Source: Anthracocystis setariae (lineage: Eukaryota; Basidiomycota; Ustilaginomycetes; Ustilaginales; Ustilaginaceae). From it: 64,000 bases of DNA. Of the stretch, positions 7,530 to 16,754 are shown in pieces. Location of the stretch: positions 1 to 64,000 of the forward strand of contig CAKMXJ010000022.1 of NCBI GenBank assembly GCA_928724745.1. The letters run 5' to 3'. Position 1 is the first letter of the stretch. Each line of letters begins with the position of its first letter. The notes below the pieces were generated by a model. That model made no database searches and was not told where the DNA came from. It saw only the letters and a program-made list of their open reading frames with translations. Both the position numbers and the translations under genes were made by a program.

Positions 7530-10370
7530 TCATCGTGAATGGACTACAATTTCATAGGCACCGCTATCCAACTTGACTACACCAAGGTACGGGCCAGAGC
7601 TGCCAACCGGGATGACCTGGCAAGAATAAGACTTCCGTGACAGCTGAATGTGTCCGATGCTGACATTGAATGCTCCAGCTACACCATGCAGCAGCAGCAC
7701 CTCCTCCTGCTTGGTCAACTCTCCATACCGTTCTGCCAGCTTCTCCAGTAGCGTGTTTCCTGCAACTCTGCTCCGTGTGCCCAAGTGGTTCTCCACCGCC
7801 TGCCTGTTCTCTGCCAGCCATGCCACTGCTTGCTCCCTGATCTCCACCGGGTCTGGATTACCACGCCGGTCCTCCAGCAGGAAAGTGAGGCACTCCATCA
7901 GTGAGTCCCGTAGTTCCGCAAAGCCAGTGGTACGGCAGAGACCTGCCAGCTCCCTGCGTTGACTGAGCTGCCGCACAGGATTATCCTCCGCTACTGGTGC
8001 AAAGACCATGCGTGCAGGATCCACCACCAGAGCACGGATGTTGACTCCCAGCTGATTGCGTGTTGCCAGCGTGGCAATGTGGGAACGGAATTTCTGAGCG
8101 CCAAGTGAATTCCGGCATTGGCTGCACCGGACACGGAATTGATTTGCACCTCCACACAGCGTGTAGGTGCCCACACAGTGGCAGCCTTGGCACTGCACAT
8201 GAAGCTGCACATGTGTGAACAGGCTACGTGTGCCAATCGTAGTGTTGAAGTGCTCCAGCTCCTGTGCAATGTCCAGAGCTGCATCAGAGCTAGCCCACCA
8301 CGCAGTTGGACTGTCCAATGCCGTAGGTCTCCTGCCAGGATGCCAGCCCATGGCATTGTACAGGTCAATGACGGCCTGCCGCTGCAGCTGAGAGGATGCC
8401 TTTGAGTGGCAACCACGGAAGATCTGCTTCTCCTCTGCCAACGCAAGCAACGCATTCAGGTCTGCAAACATGGCTGCCTTGGTGATTGTGTGCGTGAGGA
8501 GCTGCTGATCCCCAGCTGCTGCAGTGAACAAGTGCCGGTGGTCCAAGAATTTGCTGGCCACGGCAATGTCCCTGGCTGCCTGCATGGTGGGGGCCTGTAC
8601 CGTGACCTCCAGGCGTACTCCGCTTCCCACCTCTGGAGCTGTGTTGACAATGCGGTCCCTCCAGCTCTGCAGCCTGGCAATGCGGTCCTGCACAATCTTG
8701 ATGCTCATAGGCTGGCCTGCCTGTCCAGCGCCTGCAGCTCCTGCTTTGAGCAGATGCGTGAGCTTGGGATACCCTTTGAAATGAGAAATCCCATCCGGTC
8801 TGGATTTCCACTTCAATTCCACGCTGCCAAAGCCTCTGCCCACGCGTAGTGCCATAGGGTACTGCTTGTATTTCCCCTTTTTGGACTTGGGTGCAATGAG
8901 CGTGATGCAGCCTGTGTCCACTGTGCAGCCAATGTCAAAGACATTGGCATTACGCAAAGGGTGCTCACTGAGCATGGCTGGATCCAGGAAGCGGTCAATG
9001 GGCACCTTGATGCCATAAGCTCCCATGCGGATGCTCTGGCAGCCAATGTCCTGCAATGCTTCCACCATGATGCCCACATCCACACGCAGCTCTCCATAGG
9101 TGAGCACTGTGGCGTGCTCAGAGGGAATGAGGATGGCACGCTGTGGAGGCTGCTGCAGGCGTGCAATGAGCGGCAGCTTGAAGCGTGGCTCAAAGCGGAA
9201 ATTAACCTTGAGCTCGGCAAAGTACACCCAATGATTGAACAGCTCAGCGTCCTTGAAATCAGGGGAGTAGCTGCACAAGCTCAGGTAGCAGCCAGCAGGG
9301 TAGATGCGCAGCAGGTCTGCGGGAGAGATGGTCACCGCAAATGAATCCACATCATACTCCACACAGCCATTCCAGTCAGTCACCGGGTTGAGAGCTGGAA
9401 TGGGCGGCAAGGTTGCCCGCTCCTGCTGCCTAGCACTGTCAAGCAGGCTTACAGGCGGTGGTGCTGCTGGCTCCATGTCATCCAGATCCATTGCTGGGAG
9501 CAAGACCACAATGCCATCCACCGGCATGTCCTCCACTTCCTCCAACTGCAACTCTGGCTGCTGTTGCTGTTGCTCCGGCTGCTCTGGCACAGGTGCTGGC
9601 AGCTGCGGCAGTGTCTCCCCCTCTGCCTCTTCATCTGATGGGTCCTCCAATTCCTCCACCTGCTGCTCCAGAGACAGAATGGGGAAAGGATCCGGCACTT
9701 CACCAGAGGACGCGTCAGGCTGGAAAATATTTTCCATTTCCTCAGCCTCTGGCTCCTGTGCCGGCACTAGCCCAGTCTCTCCGTCTGCCTCCTCTCCCAA
9801 TTCTGCTGCCGCTTCCAGCTCAGCCTCTGCCTCTGCCTCCGCAAAGACCACATCCAAGTTGTCCTCCACAAGCGTCAGGGGAAAATCCTCTGAGCTCTCC
9901 ACGCTAACCTCTGAATTTGAATTGGAATTCAATTCAATTGAACCCTCCTCTGCTAGAATTGCTGGATCCAACACGGCAAGGAAAGGGTTGGCATGTTGCT
10001 CTTCTGCCGCAGGCGCAGTTGCAAGCTCTGGACTCACCGCATCTTGAGTTACTGCATGTTGAGAGACTGCTGATGCTGATATTGTTGTTGTTGTTGTTGT
10101 TGTTGCTGCTGGTGCTGATGCTGCCGGTGCTGGTGCAGGCGTAGGTTGAGCCTGACTTTGAGTTGCTGCACCTTGACATTTGCGGATGCCTTGATGCTTG
10201 AGGAGTGCTGCCGCATTCATCACAACTTGTCCGCAAGTACATGCTACAAGTCCAGCAGCTGCCGCTGCCTCTGGACTGACAGGCACACCGCTGTGAGCCT
10301 TGCGCAAGTGGTTGGTGATGTTGCTTGCGGCATAGGCATAGTTGCATACAGGGCAGGTGATCTGTGACAT
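7530..10370 (-). CDS. X copy D: intact zinc-finger protein of unknown family (946 aa)
   Basis: The start is ATG 10370, chosen because MSQITCPVC is conserved in all copies and the upstream open frame is the 21-bp array. Residues 6-25 form a C-x2-C...H-x4-H finger. Residues 40-65 hold a C-x-C-x12-H-x5-C module. Residues 70-300 are Ala/Thr- then Glu-rich and low-complexity. From about 310 to the end the protein looks globular, with WNGCVEYDVDSFAV, a segment IRMGAYGIKVPIDRFL, and a second cysteine cluster (CQGCHC...C...CSQC) near 760. I find no reverse transcriptase, DDE, helicase or tyrosine recombinase motif. Three truncated relatives lie to the left, so the gene belongs to a multicopy subtelomeric element. 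DNA binding is likely from the fingers; the rest is unassigned. An undetected intron near the 3' end is possible. Confidence 0.7.
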   Translation of the reverse strand: MSQITCPVCNYAYAASNITNHLRKAHSGVPVSPEAAAAAGLVACTCGQVVMNAAALLKHQGIRKCQGAATQSQAQPTPAPAPAASAPAATTTTTTTISASAVSQHAVTQDAVSPELATAPAAEEQHANPFLAVLDPAILAEEGSIELNSNSNSEVSVESSEDFPLTLVEDNLDVVFAEAEAEAELEAAAELGEEADGETGLVPAQEPEAEEMENIFQPDASSGEVPDPFPILSLEQQVEELEDPSDEEAEGETLPQLPAPVPEQPEQQQQQPELQLEEVEDMPVDGIVVLLPAMDLDDMEPAAPPPVSLLDSARQQERATLPPIPALNPVTDWNGCVEYDVDSFAVTISPADLLRIYPAGCYLSLCSYSPDFKDAELFNHWVYFAELKVNFRFEPRFKLPLIARLQQPPQRAILIPSEHATVLTYGELRVDVGIMVEALQDIGCQSIRMGAYGIKVPIDRFLDPAMLSEHPLRNANVFDIGCTVDTGCITLIAPKSKKGKYKQYPMALRVGRGFGSVELKWKSRPDGISHFKGYPKLTHLLKAGAAGAGQAGQPMSIKIVQDRIARLQSWRDRIVNTAPEVGSGVRLEVTVQAPTMQAARDIAVASKFLDHRHLFTAAAGDQQLLTHTITKAAMFADLNALLALAEEKQIFRGCHSKASSQLQRQAVIDLYNAMGWHPGRRPTALDSPTAWWASSDAALDIAQELEHFNTTIGTRSLFTHVQLHVQCQGCHCVGTYTLCGGANQFRVRCSQCRNSLGAQKFRSHIATLATRNQLGVNIRALVVDPARMVFAPVAEDNPVRQLSQRRELAGLCRTTGFAELRDSLMECLTFLLEDRRGNPDPVEIREQAVAWLAENRQAVENHLGTRSRVAGNTLLEKLAERYGELTKQEEVLLLHGVAGAFNVSIGHIQLSRKSYSCQVIPVGSSGPYLGVVKLDSGAYEIVVHSR

Positions 10371-10436
10371 GTTGATTGAGTATGATGAGCAGTTGTCAAA
10401 AAAGGAATGCAACGGTGTTGCAAATATCAAAGCTTT

Positions 10437-10840
10437 TGTAGTGGACCGTCTTGCTGTTGAAGCTGACCGTCTTCCAGTTCTAGTAGACTGTCTTGCAATT
10501 GTAGTGGACCGTCTCCAAATTGTAGTGTTGTAGTTGACCGTCTTCCAATTGTAGTTGACCGTCTTGGACTTGTAGTGGACCGTCTTCCAGTTGTAGCAGA
10601 CCATCTTGGATTTGTAGTGGACCGTCTTGGACTTGTAGTGGACCGTCTTGGATTTGTAGTGGACCGTCTTGGATTTGTAGTGGGCCGTCTTCCAGTTGTA
10701 GCAGACCGTCTTGGAGTTGTATTTGCCCGTCTTGGACTTGTAGTTGACCGTCTTGGATTTGTAGTGGACCGTCTTCCAGTTGTAGTAGACCGTCTTCCAT
10801 TTGTAGTAGACCGTCTTCCCTGCTCAGCACGCTCAAAAAA
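10437..10840. repeat. 21-bp GACCGTC array upstream of X copy D
   Basis: About 19 units of GACCGTCTTGGATTTGTAGTG type lie directly upstream of the intact X gene. The phase break shared with copy C is at about 10505-10535. The array starts roughly 70 bp from the ATG, as in copy A. Confidence 0.9.
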
Positions 10841-11000
10841 GTTGAATTTGTATTGGACCGTCTTCCAATTTATATTGGACCGTCTTGCCAGATGAATACA
10901 GACGCGTCTCACAATTCAAATGAACCGTCTTCCAATTTTCAAATGGACCGTCTTCCAGAGGGCCAGACGCGAGCTGCCCACCTGGGGATAAGCATTAGAA
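10841..11000. mobile_element. Type 1 proximal terminus of X copy D
   Basis: TATTGGACCGTCTTCC repeats, GACGCGTC, a GGGCCAGACGCGAGCTGCCC segment and GGGGATAAGCATTAGAA end at 11000. The segment is nearly identical to 3750-3909 of copy A. Confidence 0.85.
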
Positions 11001-11007
11001 CCCTAAC
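11001..11007. repeat. Telomeric unit CCCTAAC joining X to a broken retrotransposon
   Basis: One CCCTAAC unit lies exactly between the type 1 X terminus and the interrupted reverse transcriptase reading frame. Confidence 0.75.
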
Positions 11008-13493
11008 ATAGCCCAAAGGGCATAACTAAGTACTCATAGCTCCCGTACCTGGTCCGGAAGGCTGTTTTCCATTCGTCGCCCTCCGCGATGCGGACAAGAT
11101 TGTAGGCCCCCTTAAGATCCAATTTCGTGTAAATCTTAGCCCGGGAGAGGCAGTCCAGGTGCTCGGAGATCAGGGGGATCGGGTACTTGTCTTTGACGGT
11201 GATGCTGTTGAGGGCCCGGTAGTTGACGCAAAGGCGGAGTTTGCCATCTTTCTTCGGGACGAAGATGATAGGGGCGGCTGCCGGGCTCTTGGACGGCCGG
11301 ATGAACCCTATCTCAAGCATCTTATCAAGATAGGTCTTTAGTTCCTCCATTTCTCTCCCGGAGAGGGAGTATAGCGCGCCATGCGGGATCTGAGCTCCGG
11401 GGAGGAGGTTAATATGGTGGTCGTGGGGCCGGCGAGGCGGAAGCACGTCGGCGTTGGCCTCATCGAACACGTCCAAAAAGTCCCGGTACTCTTCCGGAAG
11501 GCCTGGGGCCCGGGATGGCTCCAAGGAGCTGGGGTGGATAGCGAAACAGTTCTCCCCCGGGACGGGATCCTGTCCATTGGTAAGCAGCGGGGGGCCGGTA
11601 GGTTGAACCGGGGTGGTGGCATAACCCCCTCCTCCCGGGAGCGGGAAGTGCATGGTTTGGGTTTGATAATTGAGTACCGGTTCGGTCTTCTCAATCCAAT
11701 CCATTCCTAGGATGATATCATAATCGGAGATGCGGGGTGCGACGTAGAATTGATGACTCGGGGTAACCGGGACGCCCGCGAGGCTGACCGATGCCCGGAT
11801 AGTGTGGGTGATATCCTCTGAGCGGGAATCGAAGGTTGCTGTACGCACCGGGGCCCGGAGGGCCTCCGGGACGCCCACCTCCCGATCCAGCATGGCCCTG
11901 TCCACAAAAGAAGCGGTGGCGCCCCCGTCGATTAGGGCCCGGGCACGGCACCCGGCCAGCGTGACCCAGCACTCGTACACCGGGATGCTGGGGTGTCGGT
12001 GTACCCAGATGGTGTCCCTGCTGATCACCGGCTCGGCGGGGGGGATGAGGGCCGCTACATGGCTCCTGAGATCCACGAGTCCCGGGTCCTGGCGAAGTTG
12101 GGCGATGTTGGCCCTCACCGGGAGAGTCTGAGGGTGGTCGGTGGACTCGGGGTCCCACTCCGGATCATAGGAAAGGACGGAGCGGTCATCGGGTAGGTCA
12201 TCCTTGCCGTTGGTAGGTGTGGCTTCGTCCTCACCGGACCACCGGGTCTCCGGGACGTCCGGGACCAGGGGTTGGACCAGAAGCTCGCTGTTGGCGGGGT
12301 CCAGGATGGCCACGTTGGCCCAGAGGGGCCGAGTCTGGGCGGCCTTGGGGCAGTCCCGGACTGCGTGAGGGCCCCCGCACCCGTAGCAGAGGTTGTTTTC
12401 CCGACGGTACTTGCGGACCTCGTCGGGAAGCTCCCGGCTGGCCAGCCCGGGGCGGGGCGGATCACCCCGCTTGTTGGGGGCCTCGCGACGGGGTACCATC
12501 GAATTGGGTGAGCGACCGCCCCAAAGTTCGGGGCGGCGTTCCGGGCAACCCGGGGTGTCCGAGTGGCCCGGGGTCACCAAGCCGATTTCGTACATTCGCT
12601 GCTTGGTTTGGATAGCGGTGTCAATGTACTCGTGCAGGTCGTAGGTCTCCACGTGGAGGAGCTTCTGCCGGAGGCTCTCCCAGAGGCTAAGCTGGAAAGT
12701 CGTCAGCAATTGCTGATTATCGGTAGCGTTAGCCTTAGTGGCTAGGGCCAAGAACTCGGCAGCGTGAGCGCTGACGCTTCCCGATTGACGCAGCCGCTGG
12801 AGCTTGACCCGGGCGGTGTCCCGGGTTAGGATCCCCGTAGGTGCGGCGGAGATCGGCGCAGAACGTGTCCCACTTGTGGAACAGGTTGATTTCCGGGCAG
12901 GCCTGGCGCAGGTTGCGGAGCCGCTCCCGGGGTACACCCGAGATATGGGCTAGGGCCCATAAGACACGGCGGGGGTCGGAGGGGAAGCGTGCCGGGTTAA
13001 GATCGAAATGGAGGGTGCATTGTTTGATGAAAGCCTCCAGCTCGTTGCGCTTACCGTCCCAGGAGGGGGCGGCAACGCTAACTTCCAGGGTCTTGACCCG
13101 GGAAGAATAGTCCTCCGTAAGGTCCCAGTTGGGAGCCACGACGGGAGCTCCCGGGGGCACCGGCTGGGGATTGGACCCGCGCTCGCCCATAAGGCGAGTA
13201 GCGCGGGCGTACCTTTCCTCCGAGGTCTTGCGTTCCGGAGAGGGGTCTCCCGGGTGCTCCATGGGCGGGGGGCCCGGTTCTGCCGGGGTCGGAACGGCGG
13301 GGTCGGGGGCTCGGCCGCTGTTGAGCAGCCGGATCTGGTCGGCCAATCCTCCAACCAGGGCGGTTAGGCTCTGCACGGCGGCGACTAGCCCCTGGACGGG
13401 GTCGCCTCCTGAATCGGGACTTTCGGGGGTAGGGCTGCCCAAACTCGTAACTGAGTCCAGGGAGCCGGGACAATGCTGGCTACGGGTTTGCAT
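11003..13493 (-). pseudogene. Truncated Ty3/gypsy gag-pol
   Basis: Gag starts at ATG 13493. After about 220 codons the gag frame is shifted by one base near 12827, and the homologous continuation lies in the next frame (12937 to 11003). That frame shows a CCHC zinc knuckle (CYGCGGPHAVRDCP), an aspartic protease site (ALIDGGATASFV) and the first half of reverse transcriptase (KKDGKLRLCVNYRALN, YTKLDLKGAYN, then VMPFGLC). The reading frame is cut immediately after VMPFGLC, before the catalytic YxDD box, and continues into TTAGGG. RNase H, integrase and the 3' LTR are absent. The element is dead and was probably at a chromosome end when cut. GC content is clearly higher than in the X region. Confidence 0.9.
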
Positions 13494-13659
13494 GGTAGCT
13501 GGAGTCTCCGCGTTGATGGCAACGGGGAGGTCGATTGTAATGTTATGCTCCTGGGGTCTTAGAACCTTGGAACGTGGCGGTGCGTCTGTATCGAGGCCAG
13601 GGGCGTGGTACCGGGTGTTGCTCCCGGGATCGTTGCCTAGGTAGCGGAGCGGGTGAGCG

Positions 13660-13900
13660 GGAGATCGGGAGAAGGTCTGATATTTCCACCTACTATAGTG
13701 AGTAAGCTAAAATACAATCGACGTCCTAACGTGAGTGTGATGGGATCAGGGTGTGGGGTTATGTGGCCCTCCCGGATACCCCCTCCGGGAGATGCCGCAG
13801 TCTCCCCCGATCACCGATCCGGGACCTCATCGGGGGAACTACCCCCGCCCATGTTAATACTAAAACCAAACCTAACTCCCCCGATATCCCAATCATAACA
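13660..13900 (-). mobile_element. Possible 5' LTR of the truncated gypsy element
   Basis: This stretch lies upstream of gag. On the minus strand it can start with TGTTATGATTGGG at 13900, a TG start typical of LTRs. With the 3' LTR lost there is no partner to define the ends, and I could not identify a primer-binding site. Confidence 0.35.
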
Positions 13901-13905
13901 CTGCA

Positions 13906-14190
13906 CTGTCACAGGCCCCTAACCGGTAACAACCCATCTCCAGCGGTCTTGCCATCAAGCTATACAGAAACAATGGCCACAACACTGCTCAGGTGCCTTC
14001 ACTACAGCATGGTACTTCACAGATTCCACTGAGGTGCCAGGGGCCCTCAAGTATATATATAGAGCTTGCTACACTCAGTTCAGCTCACTTCTTCAGACTT
14101 TACCACCATCATTCTTTCTTTGTACACTCTCTTACCAATCCCATTCTGTTCTGCTTCCCCTAGTGGCCAAGCCTGATCAGCTTGATGCAC
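13906..14190 (+). mobile_element. LTR-like sequence, possible solo LTR
   Basis: It starts with TGTCACAGG, carries TATATATATAGAG at 14053-14065, and then a pyrimidine-rich stretch with TTTCTTTGTACACTCTCTTACC, as found in basidiomycete gypsy LTRs. No second copy is visible in the window, so boundaries and strand are guesses. Confidence 0.3.
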
Positions 14191-14554
14191 ATCCTGACCT
14201 ATCAAACACAAGTAGATGGCTGTTTTGGAGATGGCCATTACATTACCATGTCAAGCTAGAAGCTAACACACACCATCAAGGATGAGGAGCAAAAATTGAA
14301 TCATTCATGGGACAGTGCGGATACTTTCCAACAGGTACTGGACTGTATATCTCAGTTGAATGTTGGTTTCTCAAACGGTTGTCTCTTTGCACGATGTAAC
14401 AAAGGCTAAGTCCTCGGCCGTCTGTGGACAGGTACAAATCCGCGGCTTCTTGCACAGTCCACCCATAAATTTCCTAGATTGGCGGCACAGGCAACATTCT
14501 CGCTTGCCCCCGCCCATCATCATTCCACGTCGCAGCTGCCATCCATCGATCACG
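14191..14554. other. PRP28 upstream region and edge of the subtelomeric patchwork
   Basis: No repeat or extra gene is visible. Its right part must contain the PRP28 promoter and leader. From here rightwards the window is ordinary gene-dense DNA. Confidence 0.4.
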
Positions 14555-16627
14555 ATGTCCAGAACACCGCTGTCGGTGACCGAGATCCTCGAAAATCAGA
14601 AGCGAGAATCGGTGCTCAAGCCTCGCTTCCTTTCCAAAGCAGAGCGAGCTGCCAAGGCTCAACGTGAAAACGAAGCTCAGGAACAGGAGAGGCTCAACAA
14701 GCAAGCCGAAGAACAGAGGCGGAGGGCTGAGTTCGAGAACGAGGCTCGCTCCGTAGCTTCATCTTCCAGCCACGCAGCATCATCCTCTACCAGAAACGGC
14801 GAGAGGCATCGCAATGGTGGCGGCGATGACCTTGACTACGGGACTGCCGATGCCCCACACAGTAGGCGGAGGAGAGATGGGCCGGCAGAGCGCTCCAATC
14901 TTCATCGCAGCAATGGCACGCAACTGTGGTCAAACGGAACTTCGCGAGACACAGCCCCTGGAACTTTGAACACCGCTGCCGAACATGCTGCTGCACCTTT
15001 GACCGAATCCGAACAGGCCTCGATCCGACGCCGCTACCTCGGTCTCAAGGAGGACAAGAAGAAGCCAAAACGGAAACCCACTGACAAGAAGTTCGTCTTT
15101 GAGTGGGGCGAGGAAGATGATACTGCCGTCGATTCTCTCGCTGTCCAGATCGCATCGCCAACCGCTCGTAATGGCAGCGGTGCGTCGCGCAACCTTCTGG
15201 ATCACGGCACCGTCGCTAAACGCTTCGACGACAAGCACTGGTCCGAGAAGTCGCTTTCCGATATGAAAGAAAGGGATTGGCGCATCTTCCGCGAAGACTT
15301 TGGAATCTCTGCTCGCGGTGGTCGCATTCCCCATCCTCTTCGATCGTGGCGTGAGAGCAGCATTCCACATCCGATCCTTGCAACGATCGAGGACATCGGA
15401 TACAAAGAGCCTTCGCCCATTCAACGACAAGCCATTCCCATCGGCCTTACCAACCGCGATCTAATCGGCATCGCCGAGACCGGTTCCGGTAAGACCGCCT
15501 CCTTCCTCATTCCCCTCCTCGCCTACATCTCTAAACTGCCAAAGCTCGACGACAACACCAAATCGCTCGGTCCTCAGGCGCTCATCCTCGTGCCTACGCG
15601 AGAGCTGGCGCAGCAAATCGAGACCGAAACAAACAAATTCGCTCCTCGCCTGGGACTTCGGTGTGTTTCGATCGTGGGTGGACGCGACATGAACGACCAA
15701 GCCTATGCATTGCGCGATGGAGCCGAGATCATCATTGCCACGCCTGGCCGACTCAAAGATTGTATCGAGAGGCACGTGCTGGTGCTGAGCCAGTGCACAT
15801 ACGTAGTGATGGACGAGGCCGACAAAATGGTAGATATGGGCTTCGAACCTCAGGTCAATTTCATCCTCGATTCGCTTCCTGTCAGCAATCTCAAGCCCGA
15901 CTCTTCTGTCGCCGAAGATCCATCAGGTGACGATGCCATCGGCCGATACAGAGTAACGATGCTCTATTCGGCGACCATGCCACCCAGCGTCGAGCGGATG
16001 GCCAGGGTCTACTTGAGACGTCCAGCGACGATCACGATCGGAGATGCCGGCCAGGCTGTAGCAAGTGTTGAACAAATCGTCGAGTTCGTACCGAGCGAGG
16101 AACAGCGTAGATCTCGACTGGTCAGCCTCCTCCAAAGATCGGCGCATCTTGTGCCTATCATTGTATTTGTCAACCAAAAAAAAGCTGCCGACCAACTCTC
16201 CTCCTATCTTAGCCGTCAAGGATTTTATGTCTCGACGCTGCACTCGGGCAAAACGCAAGAACTCCGCGAAGAAGCTCTTGCGAATCTTCGCAATGGCACT
16301 AGTCAGATCTTGGTCGCTACCGATCTCGCCGGTCGTGGTATCGATGTTGCCAACGTCGGTCTGGTAGTCAACTTTGCCATGCCAAACAACATCGAAGCCT
16401 ACATTCATCGAATCGGCCGTACAGGTCGTGCAGGCAAGCAAGGAACCGCAATCACATTCCTCGATCAAGCCGACTCGGACCTGTTCTACGATCTCAAGCT
16501 GGAAATGACAAAGTCCAAGTTGAGCACAGTGCCACCTCAGCTCGCCAGACACCCCGCCGCACAGCACAAGCCGATCAAAGATGCACCAGGCGCCAAGAGG
16601 AAGCGCGACAGAGAAGACGAAGGCTAG
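14555..16627 (+). CDS. PRP28: Pre-mRNA splicing DEAD-box helicase Prp28
   Basis: Prp28/DDX23 acts in the nucleus on the U1-to-U6 exchange at the 5' splice site. The 690-aa protein starts at MSRTPLSVTEIL, which matches the family's conserved N-terminal PLSV..L motif followed by KPRFLSKAER, so the in-frame upstream codons are not used. An Arg/Glu-rich region (residues 30-200) precedes the core. Core motifs are WRIFREDFGI (Q-motif region), AETGSGKT near 308, PTRELAQQ, DEAD near 419, SAT near 472 and HRIGRTGRAG near 620. Length fits the family. It converges with the gene at 16755, with about 127 bp between stops. No intron is seen. Confidence 0.95.
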   Translation: MSRTPLSVTEILENQKRESVLKPRFLSKAERAAKAQRENEAQEQERLNKQAEEQRRRAEFENEARSVASSSSHAASSSTRNGERHRNGGGDDLDYGTADAPHSRRRRDGPAERSNLHRSNGTQLWSNGTSRDTAPGTLNTAAEHAAAPLTESEQASIRRRYLGLKEDKKKPKRKPTDKKFVFEWGEEDDTAVDSLAVQIASPTARNGSGASRNLLDHGTVAKRFDDKHWSEKSLSDMKERDWRIFREDFGISARGGRIPHPLRSWRESSIPHPILATIEDIGYKEPSPIQRQAIPIGLTNRDLIGIAETGSGKTASFLIPLLAYISKLPKLDDNTKSLGPQALILVPTRELAQQIETETNKFAPRLGLRCVSIVGGRDMNDQAYALRDGAEIIIATPGRLKDCIERHVLVLSQCTYVVMDEADKMVDMGFEPQVNFILDSLPVSNLKPDSSVAEDPSGDDAIGRYRVTMLYSATMPPSVERMARVYLRRPATITIGDAGQAVASVEQIVEFVPSEEQRRSRLVSLLQRSAHLVPIIVFVNQKKAADQLSSYLSRQGFYVSTLHSGKTQELREEALANLRNGTSQILVATDLAGRGIDVANVGLVVNFAMPNNIEAYIHRIGRTGRAGKQGTAITFLDQADSDLFYDLKLEMTKSKLSTVPPQLARHPAAQHKPIKDAPGAKRKRDREDEG

Positions 16628-16754
16628 ATTCCGTTCATCCGCATACATTCCACCTTTGTGCGATCGTCATTCAGACAAACGTATCGATTGCATTGCATTG
16701 CATCTATCGCTGAAATTTCAGTACCCGTACACTGTGCATGTTTTGTTCACCCTA

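Noticed and set aside
7530..11000. X as a Helitron
   Set aside because: The right end in gene orientation begins TTCTAATG, no CTRR end or hairpin is found, and there is no Rep/helicase motif. The type 2 end does not start with TC.
14360..14554. N-terminal extension of Prp28
   Set aside because: The family's N-terminal motif begins at MSRTPLSV. The upstream codons look like leader sequence.
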